From Leifsonia sp. SCN 70-46 (GTDB taxonomy: Bacteria > Actinomycetota > Actinomycetes > Actinomycetales > Microbacteriaceae): a stretch of 64,000 nt of DNA. The notes under the pieces are model-generated. The model worked only from the letters and a program-made list of their open reading frames with translations, was not told where the DNA came from and searched no databases. The DNA lies in the NCBI GenBank assembly GCA_001725325.1, contig MEFY01000002.1, positions 372,001 to 436,000 on the forward strand, given 5' to 3'. This document shows positions 44,653 through 54,559 of the stretch, one piece after another. Positions within the stretch are counted from its first letter, which is position 1; each line of letters begins with the position of its first letter. A program made the position numbers and the translations under genes.

Positions 44653-46193
44653 GACAGTGCTCCTTCATCGTGGGTCGTCTCCCGCAGGATGACCGAGGTG
44701 GTGGGCGGCGACGCGTGGTAGCCCACCCGCGCGCCGTCGCGCATGGTCACGATGACGTCGGCGAGCTCGCGCAGCTCCTCCGTCTCCGTGGACGTGAAGA
44801 CGACGACGAGCCCGTCGGCGGCAGCGGACCTGATGAGGTCGTGGATGGCGGCGCGGCCGCCGATGTCGACGCCGCGCGTGGGCTCGTCGACGAGCAGCAC
44901 GTGGGTGCCGGGGCGCTCGAGGGTGCGGCCGACGAACACCTTCTGCTGGTTGCCGCCGCTCAGCTCGCGCACGCGGGCGCCCGCGCCGGCGACGACTCCC
45001 GCCGCGGTGCGCAGGCGGGACGCCGCAGCGCGCTCGCGGCCGACCGCGCGGAACCCCGCGACATCGAGGTCGCGCAGCCGGGTCGCGACGAGGTTGAGCC
45101 AGACGGGCATCCCGAGGAAGAGGCCCTCCTCCTTGCGGTCGTTCGAGACGAAGGCGATGCCCGCGCGGGCCGACGACCGCGGGCGGCCAAGCGGGGCGCG
45201 GCGGCCGCGGAGCAGCACCTCCCCGACGGCGGCGGGGTGCAGTCCGGCGAGGGCCCGCAGCACGTCAGACGTGCCCGAGCCGACCTGTCCGGCGAGGCCG
45301 TAGACCCGTCCGGGGAACGCCTCGAGCTCGAAGCCCGAGACTGAGCCAGGCACGCTCAGCGCGCGGACGACGAGGGCGTGGTCGATGCTGCCGTCGAAGG
45401 TCTCCGCCGCCTGGGGCACTGTGACCTGCTCGCCGAGCATCTGCTCGATGAGGGTGTCGACGGTCAGCTCGGCCGCGGGGGTCGTGGCCACGAGGGCGCC
45501 GTCGCGCAGCACGGTGACGGTGCCGCACAGTTGCAGCACCTCGCGCAGGCGGTGGGAGACGAACACGACGGCGCAGCCCGTCGCGGCGATGCGCCGTACG
45601 CCCTCGTAGACGAGCTCGCTCTCGGAGTCGTTGAGTGTGGCCGTGGGCTCGTCGAGGACGACGAGGCGCGGGCCTTGGCCCAGCGCGCGGGCGATCTCGA
45701 CGAGCTGACGCTCCCCGATGCTCAGCGACGACAGGAGGTCGTCGGGGTCGAGGCGCCCGAGGCCGACCGTGTCGAGCAGCTCGCGGCTGCGGCGGCGCTG
45801 GGCGCGCGGGCGCACGACCACGCTCGCGCCGACGTCGCCGAGCGCGAGGTTCTCGGCGATCGTGAGGTCGGGCACGACGCTCAGCTCCTGGTCGACGAGG
45901 GCGATGCCCGCCCGCTGCGCCTGGCGGCGCGAGCGCAGTCGCACGGGCTCGCCGTCGATCTGGATCTCGCCCGCGTCCGGCTGGAGCTGGCCCGAGATCA
46001 TCTTGATGACCGTGCTCTTGCCTGCGCCGTTGTGGCCGCACAGGGCGCGGATCTCGCCGGGCTGCAGCTCGAGGCTCACATCCTTGACCGCTTGGGTGCC
46101 CGCGAAGGATTTGCGCAGGCCGGTGATCCGGATCAGCGGGTTGCCGATCCGGACCACCGGTTCCGTGTTGCGTCCGCTCAACTGAACGTGCAC
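44649..46193 (-). CDS. Ribose-type ABC transporter ATP-binding protein (two NBDs)
   Basis: LCGHNGAGKSTVIKMISG, LSIGERQLVEIARALGQGPRLVVLDEPTATL, LSGGNQQKVFVGRTLERPGTHVLLVDEPTRGVDIGG. Confidence 0.9.
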   Translation of the reverse strand: MHVQLSGRNTEPVVRIGNPLIRITGLRKSFAGTQAVKDVSLELQPGEIRALCGHNGAGKSTVIKMISGQLQPDAGEIQIDGEPVRLRSRRQAQRAGIALVDQELSVVPDLTIAENLALGDVGASVVVRPRAQRRRSRELLDTVGLGRLDPDDLLSSLSIGERQLVEIARALGQGPRLVVLDEPTATLNDSESELVYEGVRRIAATGCAVVFVSHRLREVLQLCGTVTVLRDGALVATTPAAELTVDTLIEQMLGEQVTVPQAAETFDGSIDHALVVRALSVPGSVSGFELEAFPGRVYGLAGQVGSGTSDVLRALAGLHPAAVGEVLLRGRRAPLGRPRSSARAGIAFVSNDRKEEGLFLGMPVWLNLVATRLRDLDVAGFRAVGRERAAASRLRTAAGVVAGAGARVRELSGGNQQKVFVGRTLERPGTHVLLVDEPTRGVDIGGRAAIHDLIRSAAADGLVVVFTSTETEELRELADVIVTMRDGARVGYHASPPTTSVILRETTHDEGALS

Positions 46194-46224
46194 TGCTCCG
46201 CGAAGTCGGCGACGTTCTTCGCGG

Positions 46225-47193
46225 TCACGCGGTCCTCCTGGCCGTCACAACGCGCTCGGGGTTCTCGCCCTTGAGGAACGAGAGCGTGTAGTCGACCATC
46301 TGGTTCGCGAGGGTGATGGGGTCCTCGGTGGCCGTGCCGTACAGCTCGCCCGCCTTGATCGACTCGATTCCCGAGGCGAAGCAGTTGCTGCCCGTGACGA
46401 TGAGCCCGCTCGAGCCGACGGAGATGCCGGCCTGCTTGGCAGCCTCGATGATCGGGATGGCCATGTAGTCGGCCATGCCGTAGGCGGCGTCGACGCCGTC
46501 AGCGCCGAACTTCGCGAAGAGCGACGTCGCGATGGTGCCCGAGAGCGTCGGATCCCAGTTGCCGTCCTCCTCGGCGATGACCTCGAAGCCCGTGCCCTTG
46601 AGCTTGTCGTAGAAGGCCGTGAGGCGGTCCTGCGTCACGAGCATTGACGCGGTGCCCTTGATCACGATGATCTTGCCCTCGGTCTTGCCCTGCGCCTCGA
46701 GCCCCTCGATGATGTTCTCGGCCGCGAACTCGCCGAGCGCGGCGCTGTCGGACAGCACCTGGCGGATGCCGGGGTCGTCGGCGACGGCGGGGTCCGGCGG
46801 TCCGTCGTAGACGATGACGGGGATGCCCGCCTGGATCGCCTTCTGCATGGGCGCGACCATCGCCGCGGTGTCGAGGAGCGAGACGACGATGGCGTCGGGC
46901 TGGTCGGCGATGGCCTGGTTGAAGCTCTGCACCTGGGCACCGGCGTCCATCGTGGACATGTCGTTGATCGTCACCCCCTCGGCCTCGAGCGCGGGGCGGT
47001 AGATCGCGTTGAAGGCGGCGCCCCACGGGTTCACGTCGCCGTATCCGACGAACGCGATGGTCTTGCCCTCGGCGCTTCCGTCGCCTCCGGTGGGTCCTTC
47101 GGCCGCGGGGCCGGTCGAACAGGCTGCGAGCAGCGCGAGCGAGGCGCCCGCCGCCAGCACGGCGAGCGTGCGGCGTGGGAGTGTGCGTGCCAT
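46225..47193 (-). CDS. Ribose-type ABC transporter substrate-binding lipoprotein; apparent 3' frameshift, probable native end near 46178
   Basis: LAVLAAGASLALLAACSTG lipobox, KTIAFVGYGDVNPWGAAFNAIYRPALEAEG; frame ends ...NPERVVTARRTA* while the adjacent frame continues QEDRVTAKNVADFAEQCTFS*. Confidence 0.85.
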   Translation of the reverse strand: MARTLPRRTLAVLAAGASLALLAACSTGPAAEGPTGGDGSAEGKTIAFVGYGDVNPWGAAFNAIYRPALEAEGVTINDMSTMDAGAQVQSFNQAIADQPDAIVVSLLDTAAMVAPMQKAIQAGIPVIVYDGPPDPAVADDPGIRQVLSDSAALGEFAAENIIEGLEAQGKTEGKIIVIKGTASMLVTQDRLTAFYDKLKGTGFEVIAEEDGNWDPTLSGTIATSLFAKFGADGVDAAYGMADYMAIPIIEAAKQAGISVGSSGLIVTGSNCFASGIESIKAGELYGTATEDPITLANQMVDYTLSFLKGENPERVVTARRTA

Positions 47194-47237
47194 GTGTCTC
47201 TCCTTTGAAAACGTGACTTGGTGGATGGGCGGGTCGG

Positions 47238-48854
47238 TCAGGGGGTGGCGTCCGACCCCTCCAAGAGACGGCGGAGGGCCGTCTTGGAGAACTTGCCGGA
47301 GCCGGTCTTGGGCAGCTCGGGCAGGAAGATGATGTCCTCGGGCAGCCACCACTTGGCTACGAGGGTCCGCAGGTGCTCGCGCACCATGTCGGGGGTGAGG
47401 GCCGCCTCGCCGCGGCGCACGACGTACGCGACGGGCCGCTCGGCCCACTTCGGGTCGGCGCGGCCGATGACCGCAGCCTCCTCGACGTCGGGGTGGCTCA
47501 TGATCGCGTTCTCGAGGTCCACCGACGAGATCCACTCGCCGCCGGACTTGATGATGTCCTTCACGCGGTCGACGATGCGGAGGTACCCGACCCCGTCGAT
47601 CGTCCCCAGGTCGCCCGAGCGCAGCCAGCCGTCGGCCGTCATGCCCTCGCTCTCGCGCTGGTAGTAGCCGGACGCGACCCACGGCCCCGCGACCTGGACC
47701 TCGCCGACCGAGGATCCGTCCCACGGCAGCTCGAGGCCGTCGTCGTCGACGAGGCGCAGCTGCACGAGCGGCACGGGACGGCCCTGAAGCGCGCGCAGCT
47801 CGACCTTGCGCTCCTCGGACGCCCCGGCCTCGGCGGCGCTGACTCCCCCGATGACCGCGACAGGCGAGATCTCCGTCATGCCCCACGAGTGCGTGATGGG
47901 GATGCCCGCCCGCTCGCGCCACAGCTCGGACAGCGATGAAGGGGTCGCGGATCCACCGCTCATCACCATCCGAAGGCTGGAGAGGTCGAAGTCGTCGAGG
48001 TGCGGGGCCGCGAAGTTCCACACCGTCGTCGCGGCGGCCGCCATGGTCACGCGGTGGCGCTGCATGAGCGCGAGCAGCTCGACGGGCTGGGTCGAACGCG
48101 CGGGCAGGACGAGGTCGGCGCCCGCCAGGAGCGCGGCGTAGGGCAGCCCCCACGCGTTGACGTGGAACATCGGCACGATGGGCATGACGACGTCGGCCTC
48201 GCGGATGCCCAGGCTGTCGACGCCGAGCTGGCCCAGCGAGTGCAGCATCGTCGAGCGGTGCGTGTAGACGACGCCCTTGGGGTCGCCCGTCGTCCCCGAC
48301 GTGTAGCAGAGGCCGGATGCGCGGTTCTCGTCCTGGATCTCGAACAGCCCGTCGCGCGGCGGCGTCGAGGCCAGCAGCTCCTCGTAGTCGACGAAGGCCG
48401 GCCCCGCGGGGATGTCGGCGCCCGACCCGTCCTCGACGAGGATCCAGTGCCTGACCGTCGGCAGGCGGTCGGCGATCTCGGCGAGCAGAGGGACGAGGCT
48501 CCTGTCCACGATGAGCACCTCGTCGGCGGCGTGGGTGATGACGAAGGCGAGGTGCTCCGCCGTGAGGCGCATGTTGATCGTGTGCAGCACCCGGCCGGTG
48601 AGCGGTGCGGCGTAGTACGCCTCGAGGTGCGCCTGGGTGTTCATCGCGAGCGTGCCGACCCGGGCATCCGGGGCCACGCCGAACGCGTCCAGGGCTGCGG
48701 CGAGGCGCCGCACGCGCACCGCCCAGTCGCGCACGGCCGTGATCCGGTCGCCGTCGCGCTCCGCGGTGATGATCCGGGTGTCGCCGAACATCTGCTCCGC
48801 GCGGTGGAAGATGTGCGCGAGGCTGAGCGGACGATCCTGCATCCGGCCGATCAT
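47238..48854 (-). CDS. AMP-dependent acyl-CoA synthetase/ligase
   Basis: LCYTSGTTGDPKGVVYTHRSTMLHSLG, GWLRSGDLGTIDGVGYLRIVDRVKDIIKSGGEWISSVDLE, PKTGSGKFSKTALR. Confidence 0.93.
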   Translation of the reverse strand: MIGRMQDRPLSLAHIFHRAEQMFGDTRIITAERDGDRITAVRDWAVRVRRLAAALDAFGVAPDARVGTLAMNTQAHLEAYYAAPLTGRVLHTINMRLTAEHLAFVITHAADEVLIVDRSLVPLLAEIADRLPTVRHWILVEDGSGADIPAGPAFVDYEELLASTPPRDGLFEIQDENRASGLCYTSGTTGDPKGVVYTHRSTMLHSLGQLGVDSLGIREADVVMPIVPMFHVNAWGLPYAALLAGADLVLPARSTQPVELLALMQRHRVTMAAAATTVWNFAAPHLDDFDLSSLRMVMSGGSATPSSLSELWRERAGIPITHSWGMTEISPVAVIGGVSAAEAGASEERKVELRALQGRPVPLVQLRLVDDDGLELPWDGSSVGEVQVAGPWVASGYYQRESEGMTADGWLRSGDLGTIDGVGYLRIVDRVKDIIKSGGEWISSVDLENAIMSHPDVEEAAVIGRADPKWAERPVAYVVRRGEAALTPDMVREHLRTLVAKWWLPEDIIFLPELPKTGSGKFSKTALRRLLEGSDATP

Positions 48855-50089
48855 GTTCGCTCCCGTAGGTATTGGTGCACGCGGATGGCGAGCAGGAGGG
48901 TCGCCGCCTGATCGCCCTCGAGGGCGTCCGGCGGGAGATAGGGGCTCAGCTCGCTCATGCGGTACTTGACCGTGTTGGCGTGCACGCCGAGGGCGTCGGC
49001 CATCTGGCCGGTGCGCCCGCCGCGGCTGAGGTACGCGTCGAGCGTCGACAGCGCCCAACGGCGGGAGAGGACCTCGGCGAACGGCTCGAGCGCCGTCGCG
49101 GCGAACCGCTGCGCCGCATCCCGATCGCGCAGCAGGGCGAGCACGGGTGCGAGCGCGCTGTAGTCGTAGACGCGGCCTGACGTGATGTTGAGCGCCGGGC
49201 CCGCGTTGGCGGCCTCGGCCGCCTCCGCGTAGCTCACGCGCGTCTCGGCTGTCGACGTCGCACGGTTGCCGAGGCCGAAGGCGATGACCTTGCCGTCGTC
49301 CGGGAGGCTCGCGAGCCGCTCGCGCAGGATCGAGCGCGCTTGCGATCCGAAGATCACGGCGACGAGGCTCGAGTGGCGCACGGTCCACAGCCGGGCACCC
49401 GCGTGCCGTTCGAGCAGCGCGCCGACCGACTCGAGCTTCGCGAGCGGAGCGCCGTCCTCGACCTGCGCGACGATGACGCAGTGCGGCTCGGCGAGGTCGG
49501 CGAGCGCGCGGTGCTGCTCGGAGGTGGGGCCGGCGAGGATGACGTTGAGCAGGCTCGACCGCCGGTGCTCGCGCTCGCGGGTCAGGTGGGCGACCTCGTC
49601 GAGGTAGGCGGCGGCGACCGCCGTCGTGACACGGTCGGCGAAGGCGAGCGCCCCCGTGGAGAGCGGTCCCATCGCGGAATCGAGGGAGCTCGACTTCCAC
49701 AGCGCCGACGCGATGAGCTCGGTCCACATGACGCGGATGCCGACGCGGTAGGCGCGCAGCAGGGGCTCGAGCCCGATCCCCTGCGTCGCGCGTCGGCGCG
49801 CTCCCTCGATGACGGGGGCGATGGCGTCGTCGCTGAGCCTGCCGCCGCTCGCGAGCACGTCGAGCCACATGCCGACGACGGCGACCGACACCGACCGCGC
49901 GTCGGCGAGCAGCGACTGGTCGAACAGCTCGTAGTAGCCGTTCACCTCCGCGCGCTGTGCCGCGATCATGCGATCGGCGATCTGGTCGACATCGGGTCTC
50001 AGTCCTTCGGCGACGGTGCTGAGCACGGCCGCGGTCTCGGGAGGAAGGTCTCCCCAGGGAGCGCGGGACTGCACGTCTGCATCGCTCAC
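48851..50089 (-). CDS. PucR/CdaR family helix-turn-helix transcriptional regulator
   Basis: C-terminal LSTLDAYLSRGGRTGQMADALGVHANTVKYRMSELSPYL; 4-nt overlap with the ligase gene. Confidence 0.88.
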   Translation of the reverse strand: MSDADVQSRAPWGDLPPETAAVLSTVAEGLRPDVDQIADRMIAAQRAEVNGYYELFDQSLLADARSVSVAVVGMWLDVLASGGRLSDDAIAPVIEGARRRATQGIGLEPLLRAYRVGIRVMWTELIASALWKSSSLDSAMGPLSTGALAFADRVTTAVAAAYLDEVAHLTREREHRRSSLLNVILAGPTSEQHRALADLAEPHCVIVAQVEDGAPLAKLESVGALLERHAGARLWTVRHSSLVAVIFGSQARSILRERLASLPDDGKVIAFGLGNRATSTAETRVSYAEAAEAANAGPALNITSGRVYDYSALAPVLALLRDRDAAQRFAATALEPFAEVLSRRWALSTLDAYLSRGGRTGQMADALGVHANTVKYRMSELSPYLPPDALEGDQAATLLLAIRVHQYLRERT

Positions 50090-50176
50090 CGGACTTCCTC
50101 GTCCTTCTTGTTCGGATTGCAGGTCACGCTATTTGTCTTGAACTGCCCACACATCGGCTCTTCGCACCAACTTTCT

Positions 50177-50203
50177 GGACGTTTTACGTCCTTTTGGGAC
50201 GAA
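50177..50203. promoter_or_regulatory. Candidate PucR operator: GGACG-tttta-CGTCC-ttttg-GGACGAA (half-sites every 10 bp)
   Basis: Read directly upstream of pucR (start 50089, minus); shares GTCC-N5-GGACGAA with 51688-51703. Confidence 0.55.
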
Positions 50204-50228
50204 TTTAGCCCCCGTGCCCGAGCACGAC

Positions 50229-50261
50229 GAAGCGGCCGGCCCCTCGGGGACCGGCCGCTTC
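50229..50261 (-). terminator. Strong hairpin GAAGCGGCCGG...CCGGCCGCTTC downstream of the SMP-30 gene
   Basis: 11-bp perfect outer arms plus an inner CCCC/GGGG stem. Confidence 0.7.
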
Positions 50262-50272
50262 GAGGATGGGGG

Positions 50273-51097
50273 TCAGGCGGTCAGGCGGAGGCGCTCGATG
50301 CGGCCCTCCCTCACCTCGGTCTCGTCGGGTTGGAAGCTGTTCGCCGTGGACAGGAGCAGGTTCCGCCCGTCACCGTCCAGGATGCAGTCGACGGCCAGGC
50401 GGTCGCCGAGCTCGACGGTGTCGAGCACCTCTCCGCCCTCGCGCACGCGCAGGAACCTGCCGTCGACGATCGACGACACCCACACGGCGTCGGTCGCGTC
50501 GCGGCAGATGCCGTCCGGTGTCGAGCCCTCGGGCAGCGTCGCCCAGATCCGGTCGTTCTCGAGCGCACCCGACGGCCCGATGTCGTACGCGCGCAGCCTC
50601 GCGCCCCACGTCTCCGCCACGACGAGCGTGCCGTCGCCCAGCAGCACCATGCCGTTGGGGAACACGAGGTCGTCGGCGAGCACGTGCACCGAGCCGTCGG
50701 GGTCGATGCCGATGAGGGGGCCAGGCGCCTGCTCGCCGCCGCCGTAGAGGTCGTAGCCGAAGCCGCCCACGATGATGCGGCCCGACCGGTCGACGACGAG
50801 GTCGTTGGTGGGGAACGGGGTGACAGACGAGAGGTCGGCGTGCAGCTCCACGTCGCCGCCCGGGCGGCGGCGCAGCACCGTGCGGTCGAGCATCGAGCTC
50901 ACGACGAGGGTGCCGTCGGGGAGCCAGTCGATGCCCGAGAGCCGGGCATCCACCGAGAACTCGATCCGCAGGTCGGCGGTCTCGGGGTCGGCCGAGTACA
51001 GGGTGCCCGTGTGCATGTCGCTGAACCAGAGCCGTCCGTCGTGCCAGCGGCACCCCTCGGGGAACCGGAGCCCGTCGAAGACCACCTCGCGCCGCAT
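50273..51097 (-). CDS. SMP-30/gluconolactonase/LRE family protein
   Basis: VFDGLRFPEGCRWHDGRLWFSDMHTGTLYSADPE, FPNGMVLLGDGTLVVAETWGARLRAYD. Confidence 0.92.
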   Translation of the reverse strand: MRREVVFDGLRFPEGCRWHDGRLWFSDMHTGTLYSADPETADLRIEFSVDARLSGIDWLPDGTLVVSSMLDRTVLRRRPGGDVELHADLSSVTPFPTNDLVVDRSGRIIVGGFGYDLYGGGEQAPGPLIGIDPDGSVHVLADDLVFPNGMVLLGDGTLVVAETWGARLRAYDIGPSGALENDRIWATLPEGSTPDGICRDATDAVWVSSIVDGRFLRVREGGEVLDTVELGDRLAVDCILDGDGRNLLLSTANSFQPDETEVREGRIERLRLTA

Positions 51098-51098
51098 G

Positions 51099-51611
51099 TC
51101 AGTACCTCACCGGGTCGCCGCCGACCTGGGCGAACACCATCGTCGCGGGCTCGCTCCCGCGGTTCTCCCACGCGTGGCGGGTGCCCCGCTGCACGACGAC
51201 CGTGCCGGGCGTGATCCGCGCCTCGCGACCGTCGTCGAGGATGAGCCACATCTCGCCGCTCAGGCAGATGCCGTAGTCGATGGAGTCGGTCGTGTGGAAC
51301 GGGGTGCCGTCCTCGAACACGCCGAGCAGGCCGGGAAGGAGCGCCTCGGCCTCCGCGGGGTCCCCTCCCGAGCCGTGCGCCGCCGCGCTGGCGGGCGCCC
51401 ACGTCACGCCCACGAGGCGTGTGCCGTCGGGGCCGGGGAAGTAGGGGCGCACCTCGCCGTCGGGCAGCGAGGCGTGATCCTCGGTGGCCCACAGCGGGTA
51501 GAAGGTGAACCCGCCGAGGGCTTCGGCCTCGACGGGCCGGGCGGGGCCGTTCTCGACGAAGTCGGACGTGCCGTCCGGCCGGTTCCCGGTCACGATGCGC
51601 GTGATCTCCAT
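51099..51611 (-). CDS. Cupin domain protein
   Basis: DYGICLSGEMWLILDDGREARITPGTVVVQRGTRHAWENRGSEPATMVFA. Confidence 0.9.
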   Translation of the reverse strand: MEITRIVTGNRPDGTSDFVENGPARPVEAEALGGFTFYPLWATEDHASLPDGEVRPYFPGPDGTRLVGVTWAPASAAAHGSGGDPAEAEALLPGLLGVFEDGTPFHTTDSIDYGICLSGEMWLILDDGREARITPGTVVVQRGTRHAWENRGSEPATMVFAQVGGDPVRY

Positions 51612-51687
51612 GCGGAGCGCTCCTCCAGATCTCCCCGCGGCTCTGCGGAGTGCTCTCAGGGTAGCGAGGCGCGCGCGCCGCGTACTT

Positions 51688-51703
51688 GTCCGGGCGGGAC
51701 GAA
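51688..51703. promoter_or_regulatory. Second GTCC-N5-GGACGAA motif in the divergent cupin/SDR promoter region
   Basis: GTCC-gggcg-GGACGAA with the same spacing as the pucR upstream copy. Confidence 0.5.
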
Positions 51704-51771
51704 ACGGGGGCCGCTCTTGGTGGATCGGGGCCGATGTGTCGTGCGCGGACGCCAACTAGCGTGAGGCCCCG

Positions 51772-52539
51772 ATGGACGAACCAACTACGCCCCGGACCGC
51801 TGTCGTCACCGGTGCTGCTCGCGGGATCGGCGCCGCCTTGGCGCGCCGGCTCGGTGCCGCCGGGCTGCAGGTCGCCGTGCTCGACCTCGACGCGGAGGCG
51901 GGTGAGCCCGTGGTCTCGGAGCTGCGCGACGCGGGCGTGCGAGCCCTCTCGCTCGGCGCGGACGTGTCCGATGAGGATGCCGTCGCCGCGGCAGTCGCGC
52001 GCTGCGCCGACGAGCTCGGGCCGCCGACCGTGCTCGTGAACAACGCGGGGATCATCCGCGACAACCTCCTCTTCCGCATGAGCACGGGCGACTGGGACGC
52101 CGTCATGGGCGTGCACCTGCGCGGCGCGTTCCTCATGACCCGCGCATGCCAGGCGTTCATGGTGCAGGAGCGCTGGGGCCGCATCGTGTCGGTGTCGAGC
52201 ATCTCGGCGCAGGGCAACCACGGCCAGGCCAACTACTCCGCGGCGAAAGCGGGGCTCGAGGGGATGACCCGCACGCTCGCCCTCGAGCTCGGACCCTTCG
52301 GCGTCACCGCGAACGCGATCGCGCCCGGCTACATCGAGACCGACATGATCCGGCAGACGGCGGAGCGCGTGGGCGAGCCGTACGACCAGTTCGTGGCCCG
52401 CATCGCGGAGGGCGTGCCCGTGCGCCGCATGGGTCGCCCCGACGACATCGCCGCCGCCGTCGAGTACTTCGTCGGCGACGACGCCGGTTTCGTGACGGGC
52501 CAGACCCTCGTGGTCGCAGGCGGCCTGACGAGCGCGTGA
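51772..52539 (+). CDS. SDR family oxidoreductase (FabG-like)
   Basis: [61 protein letters not shown]. Confidence 0.92.
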   Translation: MDEPTTPRTAVVTGAARGIGAALARRLGAAGLQVAVLDLDAEAGEPVVSELRDAGVRALSLGADVSDEDAVAAAVARCADELGPPTVLVNNAGIIRDNLLFRMSTGDWDAVMGVHLRGAFLMTRACQAFMVQERWGRIVSVSSISAQGNHGQANYSAAKAGLEGMTRTLALELGPFGVTANAIAPGYIETDMIRQTAERVGEPYDQFVARIAEGVPVRRMGRPDDIAAAVEYFVGDDAGFVTGQTLVVAGGLTSA

Positions 52540-52546
52540 GGACCCC

Positions 52547-53704
52547 GTGAGAGAAGCCGTCGTCGTCGCCGTCGCCCGCACCCCCATCGGTCGCGCCTAC
52601 CGGGGGACGCTCGCGGACACCTCCCCGCAGGAGCTCGCAGGACACGCCATCTCCCACGCCGTCGAGCGGGCGGGCGTCGACCCGGGCTCCGTCGACGACG
52701 TGATCCTCGGCTGCGCCATGCCCGAGGGCGCGCAGGGGTTCAACGTCGCCCGCCAGGCCGCGCTGCGCGCCGGGCTCCCCGCCTCGACCCCCGGCATGAC
52801 CGTCGACCGCCAGTGCGCCTCGGGCCTCATGGCGATCGCGACGGGCGCGAAGCAGATCGTCCACGACGGCATGCGCGTGGTCGTCGCGGGCGGCGTCGAG
52901 TCGATCTCGCTCGTGCAGAACGAGCACGCCATCCGGTTCCGGGCCCACGACCCGTGGCTGCAGGCCGAGCGCCCGGACATCTACCTGCCCATGCTCGAGA
53001 CCGCCGAGATCGTCGCCGAGCGCTACGGCGTCTCGCGCGAGCTGCAGGACGCGTACGCCCTCGAGTCGCAGCGGCGCACGGCCGCGGCACAGGATGCCGG
53101 CCGCTTCGACGCCGAGATCGCACCCATCGACGTGGGCGGCGTGCTCTTCTCTCGCGACGAGGGCAACCGCCCGGGGACGACGCTCGAGGCGCTCGCGGGG
53201 CTCTCGCCCGTACTCCCGGACGGGCGGGTCACCGCACGGTCGACGGTCACGGCGGGCAACGCGTCGCAGCTCTCGGACGGCGCGGCGGCGGTCGTGCTCG
53301 CCGACGCCGGCACGGCAGCGGGCCTCGGCGACGCCCTCGGTGTCTACCGCGGCATGGCCGTGGCGGGGGTCGAGCCCGACGAGATGGGCATCGGCCCCGT
53401 GCTCGCGGTGCCCAAGCTCCTCGCCCACGCGGGTCTCACGGTCGCCGACATCGGGCTGTGGGAGCTCAACGAGGCCTTCGCCTCCCAGGCCGTGTACTGC
53501 CGCGACGAGCTCGGGATCGACCCCGACCTCTACAACGTCGACGGCGGAGGCATCTCCATCGGCCACCCGTACGGCATGTCCGGTGCCCGCATGGTCGGGC
53601 ACGCGCTGCTCGAGGGCCGCAGGCGGGGCATCCGCTACGCCGTCGTCACGATGTGCGTCGGCGGGGGCATGGGCGCGGCCGGGCTGTTCGAGATCCTGCC
53701 ATGA
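52547..53704 (+). CDS. Thiolase family protein (acetyl-CoA acetyltransferase)
   Basis: [89 protein letters not shown]. Confidence 0.94.
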   Translation: MREAVVVAVARTPIGRAYRGTLADTSPQELAGHAISHAVERAGVDPGSVDDVILGCAMPEGAQGFNVARQAALRAGLPASTPGMTVDRQCASGLMAIATGAKQIVHDGMRVVVAGGVESISLVQNEHAIRFRAHDPWLQAERPDIYLPMLETAEIVAERYGVSRELQDAYALESQRRTAAAQDAGRFDAEIAPIDVGGVLFSRDEGNRPGTTLEALAGLSPVLPDGRVTARSTVTAGNASQLSDGAAAVVLADAGTAAGLGDALGVYRGMAVAGVEPDEMGIGPVLAVPKLLAHAGLTVADIGLWELNEAFASQAVYCRDELGIDPDLYNVDGGGISIGHPYGMSGARMVGHALLEGRRRGIRYAVVTMCVGGGMGAAGLFEILP

Positions 53705-54555
53705 CCGCCGCCGACCTGCGCGTGGGCGTCATCGGACTCGGGCTCATGGGCAGCGGCATCGCCGAGGTCTGCGCGCGCGCCGGGTTCGACGTGCGCGCCG
53801 TCGACATCGACGAGGATGCCGTCGCGGCGGGCCTCGACCGCGTGCGCGGGTCCCTCGCGCGCGCCGTGGAGCGCGGCAAGCTCCCGGTCGCCGAGTCGGA
53901 GGCGGCCCTCGCGCGCATCGCCGCCGGTACCGAGATCGGCGCCCTCGGCGACCGCGACCTCGTCATCGAGGCCGCGAGCGAGGACGAGGCGATCAAGGTC
54001 GGGCTGTTCCGGCGGCTGGACGGCATCGTCGGCCCCGACGCGATCCTCGCCTCGAACACCTCCGCCATCCCCATCAGCAGGCTCGCGGCCGCGACGGCGC
54101 GCCCCGAGCGGGTCATCGGCCTGCACTTCTTCAACCCCGCGCCCGTCATGGCCCTCGTCGAGGTCATCGCGGGGCTGCGGACTGCCGAGAGCACCCGGCA
54201 GCGCGCGGAGGACTTCGTGCGCGCCCTGGGCAAGACGGCGGTCGCGGCACCGGACCGCGCGGGCTTCATCGTCAACGCGCTGCTCGTGCCGTACCTGCTC
54301 GCGGGCATCAGGATGCTCGACACCGGCCGCGCGTCGGCCGACGACATCGACACGGCGATGCGCCTCGGCTGCGGCCACCCCATGGGACCGCTCGAGCTCG
54401 CGGACCTCGCGGGGCTCGACACCGTCGCGGCCGCGGCGGAATCCCTGCACCGCGAGTTCGGCGAGCCCCTGTACTCACCCCCGCCCCTGCTGCTGCGCAT
54501 GGTGGAGTCGGGGATGCTCGGGCGCAAGTCGGGGCGCGGGTTCCACTCGTACTAG
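53701..54555 (+). CDS. 3-hydroxyacyl-CoA dehydrogenase
   Basis: [74 protein letters not shown]. Confidence 0.94.
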   Translation: MTAADLRVGVIGLGLMGSGIAEVCARAGFDVRAVDIDEDAVAAGLDRVRGSLARAVERGKLPVAESEAALARIAAGTEIGALGDRDLVIEAASEDEAIKVGLFRRLDGIVGPDAILASNTSAIPISRLAAATARPERVIGLHFFNPAPVMALVEVIAGLRTAESTRQRAEDFVRALGKTAVAAPDRAGFIVNALLVPYLLAGIRMLDTGRASADDIDTAMRLGCGHPMGPLELADLAGLDTVAAAAESLHREFGEPLYSPPPLLLRMVESGMLGRKSGRGFHSY

Positions 54556-54559
54556 GCGC

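Noticed and set aside
42722-44668. 648-aa apparent fusion of two ABC permeases
   Set aside because: The N-terminal half is out-of-frame translation over the second permease; the true gene starts at MMPRTFRR (43732) with a 4-nt overlap.
46225-48153. 642-aa ORF joining acyl-CoA ligase region and substrate-binding protein
   Set aside because: The N-terminal part is antisense-like noise in the ligase gene; the real start is MARTLPRRTLAVLAAG with a lipoprotein signal at 47193.
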